Below are positions 5,099 to 10,219 of a stretch of 10,219 bases of DNA, piece after piece (position 1 is the stretch's first letter; each line of letters begins with the position of its first letter). This stretch comes from Spirochaetales bacterium (GTDB lineage: Bacteria > Spirochaetota > Spirochaetia > JABEVK01). Position numbers and translations under genes: made by a program. Below the pieces are notes generated by a model that had not been told where the DNA came from, made no database searches, and worked only from the letters and a program-made list of their open reading frames with translations. The stretch covers positions 1 to 10,219 of the forward strand of contig JABEVL010000277.1 in assembly GCA_013043995.1 (NCBI GenBank), given 5' to 3'.

Positions 5099-6118
5099 TC
5101 AGATCGTGGCTCCTGCCATTAAAGCCTCGTTCCAGTCCTTGAAATTCCAGGACATGAAACGTCTTGCCTTGACCTTTGCAGCTTCTGCTTCGGCCATGAT
5201 CTTTTCGGTCTTTTCCATCCCGGCTTCGTCAGAATCGAGACCGACATAGACCTCGATCCCTGGGTAACGGGTATCGAGGCGACCAAGCCACTCAGGGTTC
5301 CATGATGAAACTCCCGGAAGGGCAAGGACATGACCCATCCAGCCCATCTGAACCACAGACAGGCCATCAATGGCCCCCTCCACGATCAAAACCTTTTCAT
5401 GGTCTTGACCGGCCCACCACCACGGCGTCACAAGTCGCCCATACCGAATTGACTTCGGCTCTCCGTTTTCAGGAACGCCCATCATTCTGAACTCGGCACC
5501 GGAGAACCCTTGAGGAAAAACAACGGGCCGGAAAGCAATAGCTGGCCACTGCTTCCCTTCCTTGAGGAGCCCCGTTTTCCTCATCAGATCTACCCCAACG
5601 ACCTGCTCCAACGCTTTCTTTGCTTGATATGGGTCTTCAGGCAAAGACCGAACCAAGCCCCTTTGAATCGCCTCGTCAACAACCTCAGACCCGATTCGGC
5701 GTTTCTGCAGGTACTTCTTTGCGGCATCGTTGTTTCCAACCTGCATCAGCCGCTTGATGACTTCAGGAAAACAGGTTTCCTGGATCTCCCTTTTTACGGG
5801 AGCCGTGCTGGGAATCGGGATCGTGTCCGTCACTACCTCATTGATGATGGACACAGCCTGTTTCGCTGTTTTGTTCTCGGCAAAGCAGACCCAATCAATG
5901 CTACTGGAAGCCGGGGTGTCACAAGCAAAACACTTCCATCGCCAGACTCCTGCAACAACAAAAAGGGATACCTTGTTCTGGTTTCCCTCGGTTTTTGAAC
6001 ATTTGGGGCAATAATCTACCCCGAAATTACGACCTTGGGCTTTCACCTTTAGGCCATAACGATTCTTGAGAAGAATCGGAAGGTAAACAGACTTCGCCTT
6101 TGCAAATTCTTTTTCCAT
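5099..6118 (-). CDS. Phage DNA primase with zinc-binding and TOPRIM domains
   Basis: A 339-aa primase that would make RNA primers at the phage replication fork. The N-terminal zinc module has CPKC (37-40) and CFAC (63-66), a four-Cys site in the region of the DnaG/T7 gp4 zinc fingers, preceded by aromatic and beta segments (SLFVVAGVWRWKC). A linker follows, then a TOPRIM domain: VLIVEGAIDGLSV (243-255, catalytic E247), VLALPG and VYVGLDSDEAG (290-300, metal-binding D295 and D297). It ends in FKDWNEAL, a motif common at the end of such domains. There is no helicase domain, so a separate helicase is expected elsewhere. The ATG follows AGGAGAGGAAC. It has its own leader element and terminator. 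Confidence 0.9.
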   Translation of the reverse strand: MEKEFAKAKSVYLPILLKNRYGLKVKAQGRNFGVDYCPKCSKTEGNQNKVSLFVVAGVWRWKCFACDTPASSSIDWVCFAENKTAKQAVSIINEVVTDTIPIPSTAPVKREIQETCFPEVIKRLMQVGNNDAAKKYLQKRRIGSEVVDEAIQRGLVRSLPEDPYQAKKALEQVVGVDLMRKTGLLKEGKQWPAIAFRPVVFPQGFSGAEFRMMGVPENGEPKSIRYGRLVTPWWWAGQDHEKVLIVEGAIDGLSVVQMGWMGHVLALPGVSSWNPEWLGRLDTRYPGIEVYVGLDSDEAGMEKTEKIMAEAEAAKVKARRFMSWNFKDWNEALMAGATI

Positions 6119-6139
6119 GTTCCTCTCCTAAACAACCCT

Positions 6140-6192
6140 CTGACAACATGCCAGTTCAGGTTCACTGGGAGTTGTTCAGCATTCATGGGTAA
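6140..6192 (-). promoter_or_regulatory. Leader element copy before the primase gene (diverged)
   Basis: In the transcribed direction: TTACCCATGAATGC, a diverged TGAACAACTCCCAG, TGAACC, and a hairpin CTGGC (6154-6150), loop ATGTT, GTCAG (6144-6140). The second stem pair is T-A where the others have C-G, a two-sided compensatory change. It starts at the T tract of the terminator at 6192-6217 and ends 21 bases before the primase ATG. Confidence 0.65.
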
Positions 6193-6217
6193 TAAAAAAC
6201 CGCCCCCGAAGGGACGG
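6192..6217 (-). terminator. Rho-independent terminator after the 56-aa gene
   Basis: CCGTCCC (6217-6211) pairs with GGGGCGG (6206-6200) around TTCG with one G-U pair, followed by TTTTTTATT. It starts one base after the TAG of the small gene and ends the exonuclease transcript. Confidence 0.92.
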
Positions 6218-6388
6218 CTAGTGAATGGTGTAGCGAATTTCTTCCACATTAACGGCGCAGAATCCTGGGTTAAGGAACTCTGCGCTTTCTGCGGCATTCT
6301 GTTCGCTTTCCGAGAAAACAAAGTGATGCGTCATAAAAACCGCATCGTAATGAGTCTCAGACTCCAGCGTGACCTCAAAAAGCTTCAC
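6218..6388 (-). CDS. Small 56-aa acidic protein coupled to the exonuclease gene
   Basis: A short gene that I do not recognise. It starts at GTG 6388, which overlaps the exonuclease TGA in a GTGA arrangement, so translation is probably coupled. The product begins MKLFEVTLESETHYDAVFM, continues through an acidic SESEQNAAESAEF, has one Cys in NPGFCAVNVEEI and ends RYTIH. The beginning and end look like beta strands around a short acidic helix. The stop lies one base before a strong terminator. A dense fit between an overlapping start and a terminator argues that this frame is real. It might be an exonuclease partner or modulator, by position only. Confidence 0.72.
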   Translation of the reverse strand: MKLFEVTLESETHYDAVFMTHHFVFSESEQNAAESAEFLNPGFCAVNVEEIRYTIH

Positions 6389-7344
6389 GCTTCGATCTCG
6401 TCGTATTTCCGAATGGCAAAAGATTCAGATCCGGATTTGCGAAATTTTTCGATCTCTTCTTCTGGAAGATCGGGAAGATGAGCTTTGATCAAGGCTTTGT
6501 AATCAACACTGCCCGCCTTCGCTACCCTGGACATGGTGATTCCGCCGCCAACTTCGCGGGTTTTTTCGCCCAAAAGTTCGATCAGACGACTCTTTGCCAA
6601 ATCTCCCTTTTGTTTCCAGACATCCATTTCTTTTTCGGCTGCAAGGTACTCATTGGCTGCAACCACCCATTCCGTCCCACACGGAAGTGTGTCTGACTTG
6701 ACCGAATTCCAGAATATGCTTTCTATTCCGATAATTCTTTCAGCCAGAGGTTTCAGACAGGAAATCAGCGGTATTTCAAACCCTCCGCTGCTAACCTTGT
6801 CGATGATGACAAGATCGTTTGTTTCAGGATGAAGTGAAACGTAATTCACCTGTTTCCCGTCGAAAAGGTCTGGATGTTCCCAGAGCGTTACTGCCTGGTG
6901 AGCCATTTGAACCAGGTAATACTCTGGAACATGACCACCCTTTGCAATCAGATGGTTTTCAAGACTTGGCACCTTGATTTCGGCAATCACCTCCTGACAG
7001 AAATCTACTCCGTCAAAAGATGATCTGATAAACGGGTGTTTCTCATTTTCTCCAAACATCGGAGTAATGAAAATTCCAGTTTTCCGAATGAACATTTCAC
7101 GAGCAAGTCCCTCGCTCTCTGTTCCCCTTTTCATTGCAAAGTTGGCCGGAATTTCTCCAGACCTGCGCCCTGTTTTGACTTCCCAGAGCCATTTTGAGGT
7201 CTTGACCCACGCGGGAGCCTTGACCAATCCTTCGTCGGCAGCCAGGATTATGGAATCCGAGCCACCGATACCCATTTGCCGCCAAGCGTGCCAGGCGGCG
7301 GTTTGCGGAGAACCTGAGTTCCCTCCAAAACTGATCGCTTTCAT
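6385..7344 (-). CDS. YqaJ-type phage recombination exonuclease
   Basis: A 319-aa lambda-exonuclease/YqaJ-family nuclease. Motifs in order: AWHAWRQMGIGGSDSIIL (17-34), typical of the family start; RGTESEGLAREMF (73-85) with a catalytic Glu; SSFDG (108-112) with the metal-binding D111; AEIKVPS (121-127), the E-x-K core; and YYLVQMAHQ (142-150). The enzyme should resect double-stranded DNA ends to 3' overhangs for annealing-based recombination. No beta-type annealing protein is visible in this window. The C-terminal 90 residues are helical and charged. ATG 7344 follows GGGAGG and overlaps the HD gene TGA (ATGA). A leader element lies upstream, inside the end of the HD gene. The 56-aa gene follows with a four-base overlap. 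Confidence 0.92.
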   Translation of the reverse strand: MKAISFGGNSGSPQTAAWHAWRQMGIGGSDSIILAADEGLVKAPAWVKTSKWLWEVKTGRRSGEIPANFAMKRGTESEGLAREMFIRKTGIFITPMFGENEKHPFIRSSFDGVDFCQEVIAEIKVPSLENHLIAKGGHVPEYYLVQMAHQAVTLWEHPDLFDGKQVNYVSLHPETNDLVIIDKVSSGGFEIPLISCLKPLAERIIGIESIFWNSVKSDTLPCGTEWVVAANEYLAAEKEMDVWKQKGDLAKSRLIELLGEKTREVGGGITMSRVAKAGSVDYKALIKAHLPDLPEEEIEKFRKSGSESFAIRKYDEIEA

Positions 7345-7940
7345 TGCGACCTCCCTTGTAATGCCCCCGCGACATGCGGTTTGGCTTCACAGGTATGGTT
7401 TTGCGTTAATGGGTAAATTTGAAAGAATCGTTCAATGAAGCGCTGCTTCGCTTCAGAAGGAGACCATGGAACAATGGGTTCGTGACAGTTTTTCATTACC
7501 GCCGTCAAGTCCCACACTGTTTCGTCGAAACAGGACACGGACATGAGATCGCGCTTTTCCGCCAGCAACAAATGCAGGTCCGCACGTTTCACCGGAGCAA
7601 ACTTATGGAAACCGATAGGTAAGCCGAGCCACAGCGCAATGGAATTCATCATGGCGCTTTCGATGGCGCGATACTCGGGCAATAGACTCTTCAGTGGGGT
7701 GGTGATGTCCCCCAGGAACGCTTCAGAAGCGTCGTGAAAGAGTTTTTCTGCGGGCATGATGTCCGGCTCAACCAGGCTTACCAGAACCGAATGCTGGGCT
7801 ACAGAATAGAAATGTTGGGTATGTCCAGCGAACCTACAGATGTTGGCCAAGGCGTGGGCAATGTCCTGAACCGAGTATTGATTATCCTCTGGGTTGGTCA
7901 GGCTGATGTACCGTCCGGAAGCGGACTGGATGACGCTCAA
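7341..7940 (-). CDS. HD-domain phosphohydrolase (YfbR-like nucleotidase family)
   Basis: A 199-aa metal-dependent HD hydrolase. GRYISLTNPEDNQYSVQDIAHALANICRF leads into HFYSVAQHSVLVS (first metal His, H50), then FHDASEAFLGDITTPLK (H69-D70) and KRADLHLLLAEKRDL (D121), so the H..HD..D set is complete. Relatives cleave nucleoside monophosphates or other nucleotides; in phages this may adjust nucleotide pools during replication. The start is TTG at 7940, overlapping the previous TGA (TTGA), with GGGGA upstream. The catalytic domain ends near residue 174. The last 25 residues are encoded by the leader element for the exonuclease gene and look like read-through rather than a domain. Confidence 0.88.
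   Translation of the reverse strand: MSVIQSASGRYISLTNPEDNQYSVQDIAHALANICRFAGHTQHFYSVAQHSVLVSLVEPDIMPAEKLFHDASEAFLGDITTPLKSLLPEYRAIESAMMNSIALWLGLPIGFHKFAPVKRADLHLLLAEKRDLMSVSCFDETVWDLTAVMKNCHEPIVPWSPSEAKQRFIERFFQIYPLTQNHTCEAKPHVAGALQGRSQ
7367..7417 (-). promoter_or_regulatory. Leader element copy before the exonuclease gene
   Basis: In the transcribed direction: TTTACCCATTAACGC, AAAACCATACC, TGTGAAGCC, then a hairpin CCGC (7379-7376), loop ATGTC, GCGG (7370-7367), 22 bases before the exonuclease ATG. Unlike the other copies, it lies inside a coding sequence (the 3' end of the HD gene), so ribosomes finishing that gene would pass through the hairpin. Confidence 0.75.
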
Positions 7941-8200
7941 GATAGTCCCCGGTTGCGAATGATCTTTTCCAGCACGGCAACGCGAGCCAGCAATGAGATT
8001 TCGGTTGTCTGATGGTTATTGTGGTTCTTGTGCGCGTCTTCGACCGCCTTACACGCACCTTGAACACTGTCCCAGTCACCGAGATGCTGGGGTTTGTTTC
8101 CTGGTTGATAAAGGAATGCCCCTACATAGCCGCGCCAGCTTGGGCGCACTTCACCAATAATTCTTCCGGTTTTGTCAACGAGATGATAATCTTTCCACAT
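7937..8200 (-). CDS. Unrecognised 87-aa protein leading the HD-exonuclease operon
   Basis: I do not recognise a named family. The protein begins MWKDYHLVDKTGRIIGEV, continues WRGYVGAFLYQPG and HLGDWDSVQGACKAVEDAH, and ends in a helical stretch (ISLLARVAVLEKIIRNR). A short beta sheet followed by a helix with a small insert is common in tiny phage proteins of unknown role. ATG 8200 has only a weak GAG before it, but a good sigma-70 promoter points at it and would give a leader of about 24 bases. The TGA overlaps the HD gene TTG by four bases, so this gene, HD, exonuclease and the 56-aa gene form one coupled leftward operon ending at the terminator at 6192. Confidence 0.72.
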   Translation of the reverse strand: MWKDYHLVDKTGRIIGEVRPSWRGYVGAFLYQPGNKPQHLGDWDSVQGACKAVEDAHKNHNNHQTTEISLLARVAVLEKIIRNRGLS

Positions 8201-8230
8201 GGCTCAAATGATATTTAGGATACTGTGAGC

Positions 8231-8259
8231 ATTTTATCAATAAATGATGATACAGTCAA
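8231..8259 (-). promoter_or_regulatory. Leftward sigma-70-type promoter of the HD-exonuclease operon
   Basis: On the minus strand TTGACT (8259-8254), a 17-base spacer and TAAAAT (8236-8231) fit the sigma-70 consensus well; transcription would start near 8224. AGGATA (8217-8222) and TATCCT (8261-8266) form an inverted repeat that brackets the promoter, a plausible operator arrangement, although the arms are only six bases. Confidence 0.7.
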
Positions 8260-8282
8260 ATATCCTTTGTTTATAGGGTTTC

Positions 8283-8312
8283 TTGACTTGTTTTGTCTTT
8301 TGTGTGTATCAT
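8283..8312 (+). promoter_or_regulatory. Rightward sigma-70-type promoter of the RNase HI operon
   Basis: TTGACT (8283-8288), an 18-base spacer and TATCAT (8307-8312) precede the leader-peptide frame. An imperfect dyad GTGTA...TACAC (8304-8320) covers the -10 box and may be an operator. The promoter is divergent from the leftward one 24 bases away, so one regulator could control both. Confidence 0.6.
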
Positions 8313-8340
8313 TATTACACTTACGCAAACAGGAGGATTT

Positions 8341-8424
8341 ATGGGTTACAAGCAAACGCAAAACTTCACCGGGCGGCCAGGCGCAAAAGTTTCTGGCGAA
8401 GGAGGTCTTCGTGATCATCGATGA
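8341..8424 (+). CDS. Putative 27-aa leader peptide before RNase HI
   Basis: A short frame starts at ATG 8341, four bases after a perfect AGGAGG, and ends at TGA 8424, 14 bases inside the RNase HI gene. The product is basic and Gly-rich (MGYKQTQNFTGRPGAKVSGE, then GGLRDHR) and resembles nothing I know. The RNase HI Shine-Dalgarno (GGAGG, 8401-8405) lies inside this frame, so its translation would open the region and couple the two genes. The strong ribosome site with no other gene to serve is the main evidence. It may be a leader peptide rather than a functional protein. Confidence 0.5.
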   Translation: MGYKQTQNFTGRPGAKVSGEGGLRDHR

Positions 8425-8872
8425 AAGCGCGGTTGATTCGATCATTCATGCCGTGCGCCCAAATAGCATCGTCACGATCTATACCGACGGCTCCTACCAT
8501 GCCGACAAAAACATCATTGGATGGGGGTCCGTGTTTCTGACGAGCGATGATCTCTATAAACTCAGCGGGTACGGCCTGGGCGGATCAGCAACTGAAGCAG
8601 AACTCGAAGCGATTGTCTGTGCCCTGCAGGCCACAAAAAAAGGTAGCGCTGTACGACTGTTCACAGACTCGATGGAGATCGTTTCCAATTACAGAAAAAA
8701 CCACCACGGAGATCCGCTTTGGAAAACTTTTGACAAACTCTACCGTGAACGATTCGTCACCCTGCAATGGATCAAGGGGCACAGCGGCAATCCGTACAAT
8801 GAGATGGCCGATTCTCTGGCTAGAAGCGCCTGCTGTGATTTAAGGAAACAATTCGAGGCAAGTCTTCAATGA
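8411..8872 (+). CDS. rnhA: Ribonuclease HI
   Basis: A 153-aa RNase HI, close to the usual length for the family. The four carboxylates are present: D26 in TIYTDGSY, E64 in ATEAELEAI, D86 in RLFTDSMEIV and D134 in NEMADSLARSA; the catalytic-loop His is in WIKGHSGNPYNEMAD. It cleaves RNA in RNA-DNA hybrids, as needed for primer removal or for processing replication transcripts. I choose GTG 8411 with GGAGG at 8401-8405. The frame is open back to 8225, but that extension is Leu-rich, lacks homology and would start in the promoter region. The TGA overlaps the ATG of the KfrA-like gene (ATGA). Confidence 0.92.
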   Translation: MIIDESAVDSIIHAVRPNSIVTIYTDGSYHADKNIIGWGSVFLTSDDLYKLSGYGLGGSATEAELEAIVCALQATKKGSAVRLFTDSMEIVSNYRKNHHGDPLWKTFDKLYRERFVTLQWIKGHSGNPYNEMADSLARSACCDLRKQFEASLQ

Positions 8873-9258
8873 AAGAAAAAACCACAGAGTCTGTTCGCAA
8901 AATCGCTTTGGCAATGATTCTTGCGGGTAAAGAGCCAACAATCAGAAACGTCAGGGCTCAGTTGGGTCATGGCAGCGCCAGCACTATCGGTCCCGCGCTA
9001 CGCGAATGGAAACTCGAACTGTTCGCAAAAATGAGAAGCCGTGAAATGATGACCGCACGGTTTCCCGACATCATTTCCCCGTTCGTATGGGATCTTTGGG
9101 AAAAAGCAGTAGAAGAAGCCCAGTCTCGTTTTAATTCTGAACGAGAAGAGTTGATTCGCGTCAGGGAAGCGGCAATCGCCCAAAGAAATATGCTTGCAGA
9201 TAGATGCGCGTCGCTCGAAAAGCGTTTAGCCATTTGCGAAAAAAGTATCGGGCTGTAA
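8869..9258 (+). CDS. KfrA-like DNA-binding protein with coiled-coil tail
   Basis: A 129-aa protein whose first 50 residues match the KfrA N-terminal domain: VRKIALAMILAGKEPTIRNVRAQLG, then HGSASTIGPALREWK, with the G-x-x-P-T...VR..LG.GS..TI...L..W pattern of its helix-turn-helix. Residues 73-125 are a long charged helix (AVEEAQSRFNSEREELIRVREAAI and onward) expected to form a coiled coil. Plasmid KfrA proteins are transcriptional autorepressors with long alpha-helical tails linked to partition; this one has a much shorter tail. It is the last gene of the leader peptide-rnhA unit and overlaps rnhA by four bases. It may repress the nearby divergent promoters; that is inference. Confidence 0.82.
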   Translation: MKEKTTESVRKIALAMILAGKEPTIRNVRAQLGHGSASTIGPALREWKLELFAKMRSREMMTARFPDIISPFVWDLWEKAVEEAQSRFNSEREELIRVREAAIAQRNMLADRCASLEKRLAICEKSIGL

Positions 9259-9307
9259 TTTACCCATCAACGCAAAACCATACCCTCGAACCCCGCCACT
9301 TTGGCGG
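9259..9307 (+). promoter_or_regulatory. Leader element copy before the CobT-like gene
   Basis: TTTACCCAT (9259-9267), CAACGCAAAACCATACC, CTCGAACC and a perfect hairpin CCGCC (9293-9297), loop ACTTT, GGCGG (9303-9307), then GGAGG and ATG 15 bases after the hairpin. It is the only rightward copy and it precedes a rightward gene, showing that orientation follows transcription. It starts at the base after the KfrA-like stop codon. Confidence 0.78.
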
Positions 9308-9322
9308 CACATGGAGGTTGTC

Positions 9323-10219
9323 ATGGTAAAAAAGAAGAAATCGCTTCACGCGATTGCCGCAACACTGGGGTCGTTATTGGCCGGTAAGGTTGGAGTGGAT
9401 GTCGTCTTTGCCGATGTTTCAACGGCGATGACGAACGGGCGCAAAGTATTCCTCCCTTCCGGGCTGAAAGAGCACGGTGGAGAGGATGAGGCCGCGATTC
9501 TTCGCGGTTTCTTGGCACACGAAATTGTGGGTCATGTGAAACAGTCAAATTTCGAGGAAATGAAAGTATTCTCGACTCAGAACGGTCCCTTTGGTGCATC
9601 CATTCTCAATGTAATCGAGGATGGCCGAATCGAAGCAGGCGCTTGGAAGGACTTTCCAGCAACAAAGGGAATCCTGCACAAGACCGTGGAGGTTCTGGCC
9701 AGCGAAAGAGTTCTGACCGGATTCTTTAGCCCACCGAAGGAGGGTGTTGAACCAGCACAGGCCATAACCATGGCTTTGTTGTTTCACATTCGCCAAAACC
9801 GGCTTGGACAACCTGTGGATGCTTCTCAGTGGGTTCAGGTCTGTAAAGAACTGATCGGGGAAGACTTGACCGATCAGGTTTTGGAAATAGGAATCAAAGG
9901 AGCCAAAGGACGGCCCGGACTTGAAGGATCGGTCGATGCAGTACAGGCCGCCCAGGAGATCATTGATTTGTTGAAACAAGCCGGTCAAGATCAATCTGGT
10001 CAAGGTCAGTCTGGTCAAGGTCAATCTGGTCAAGGTCAGTCTGGTCAAGGTCAGTCTGGTCAAGATCAGTCCGATCAAGATCAATCCGGTCAAGGTCAGT
10101 CTGGTCAAGGTCAGTCTGGTCAAGATCAATCTGGTCAAGATCAATCTGGGCAAGATCAATCTGGGCAAGATCAATCTGGGCAAGATCAATCTGGTCAAGA
10201 TCAATCTGGGCAAAGTCCA
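9323..10219 (+). CDS. CobT-like protein, N-terminal part (truncated by window end)
   Basis: The frame is open for 299 codons to the window end. ATG 9323 follows GGAGG by five bases. After a basic start (MVKKKKS), residues 60-130 carry LRGFLAHEIVGH (HE at 66-67, His at 71), then LNVIEDGRIEAGAWKDFPAT, the layout of phage CobT-like proteins (cobaltochelatase-type N-terminal domain with an HE..H site and a downstream ..EDGRIE..). A typical HExxH would have the second His one position earlier, so metal binding is uncertain. Residues 221-295 are a Gln/Gly/Asp/Ser repeat linker, like the low-complexity stretch that separates this domain from a C-terminal von Willebrand A domain, which would lie beyond the window. 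Such proteins usually pair with a CobS-like AAA+ ATPase. Confidence 0.72.
   Translation, partial: MVKKKKSLHAIAATLGSLLAGKVGVDVVFADVSTAMTNGRKVFLPSGLKEHGGEDEAAILRGFLAHEIVGHVKQSNFEEMKVFSTQNGPFGASILNVIEDGRIEAGAWKDFPATKGILHKTVEVLASERVLTGFFSPPKEGVEPAQAITMALLFHIRQNRLGQPVDASQWVQVCKELIGEDLTDQVLEIGIKGAKGRPGLEGSVDAVQAAQEIIDLLKQAGQDQSGQGQSGQGQSGQGQSGQGQSGQDQSDQDQSGQGQSGQGQSGQDQSGQDQSGQDQSGQDQSGQDQSGQDQSGQSP
9983..10207 (+). repeat. Fifteen tandem 15-bp repeats encoding GQ(D/G)QS
   Basis: Fifteen in-frame units of GGT/GGG-CAA-GAT/GGT-CAA/CAG-TCT/TCC encode G-Q-D-Q-S or G-Q-G-Q-S (one unit starts with Asp). The array breaks at the last four codons of the window (GQSP). The final units share TCTGGGCAAGATCAA almost exactly, which suggests recent expansion by slippage or unequal exchange. 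The array forms a hydrophilic, acidic, disordered linker. Confidence 0.95.

Noticed and set aside
6140..6192. A sigma-54 promoter suggested by TGGCAT in the leader element
   Set aside because: The TTGC half at the required spacing is missing, and the TGGC is part of a stem that differs in the other copies.
6049..6321. A 90-codon leftward frame spanning 6119-6217
   Set aside because: It crosses a terminator and a leader element and overlaps the primase and the better supported 56-aa gene in other frames.
8217..8256. A LexA-type box (CTGT...ACAG)
   Set aside because: The half-sites are about 26 bases apart rather than the eight of an enterobacterial LexA site.
8225..8410. Upstream extension of RNase HI
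   Set aside because: It starts inside the divergent promoters with no ribosome site and adds residues not seen in the family; GTG 8411 has GGAGG and gives the usual length.
9545..10213. A 222-codon leftward frame rich in Leu-Thr-Arg repeats
   Set aside because: It is the antisense of the 15-bp repeat array and of the CobT-like gene; no ribosome site or domain supports it.
9983..10219. A CRISPR array
   Set aside because: The 15-bp units are contiguous, in frame and without spacers; they encode a peptide repeat.

Overview
The window looks like part of a temperate tailed-phage genome, or a related integrative element, from a Gram-negative and probably pseudomonadotal host. The reasons are an xis-int pair beside a lambda-like attachment site that carries the 3' end of a proline tRNA gene, a T4-Imm-type superinfection immunity protein, a phage replication and recombination block (primase, YqaJ exonuclease, HD phosphohydrolase, RNase HI), a KfrA-like DNA-binding protein and a CobT-like protein. 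The host assignment is inference; no host gene is present.

Layout. Positions 1-1660 (+) hold the tail of a cytosine-5 DNA methyltransferase and then an unusual fusion of a pseudouridine-kinase-like PfkB domain to an intact GGDEF diguanylate cyclase. Positions 1608-2087 (-) hold a small M50-like membrane metalloprotease, convergent with and overlapping the fusion gene. From a near-consensus sigma-70 promoter at 2081-2109, the imm, xis and int genes run rightward to 3948. Positions 3928-4117 are the attachment site: a 28-bp tRNA-Pro 3' end flanked by two and three direct GGCACTT sites. Because the 5' half of the tRNA is absent and both arms are present, this reads as attP, so the sequence appears to come from a circular or unintegrated form.

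Positions 4240-8200 are all leftward: two unrecognised genes, a TOPRIM primase, a 56-aa gene, the YqaJ exonuclease, an HD phosphohydrolase and an 87-aa gene that starts from a divergent promoter region. Positions 8341-10219 are rightward: a leader peptide, RNase HI and a KfrA-like protein in overlapping register, then a CobT-like protein cut off by the window edge after fifteen 15-bp repeats.

The most striking feature is a recurrent leader element present five times (4566-4631, 5016-5061, 6140-6192, 7367-7417, 9259-9307). Each copy points in the direction of the gene it precedes and has a shared upstream sequence (TTTACCCAT..GCAAAACCATACC..TGAACCC). Each is followed by a small hairpin with a five-base loop whose stem changes in a compensatory way, about 14-25 bases before a start codon with a good Shine-Dalgarno sequence. 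Three copies sit directly after a rho-independent terminator, so many genes here form a terminator-element-gene cassette. I read it as a phage-wide promoter/operator or RNA-level control element; its function is not established.

How the parts fit together: the left part holds lysogeny and host-altering cargo (methylation, c-di-GMP signalling, membrane protease, superinfection exclusion) beside the integration machinery. The right part holds DNA replication and recombination genes under the shared leader element.
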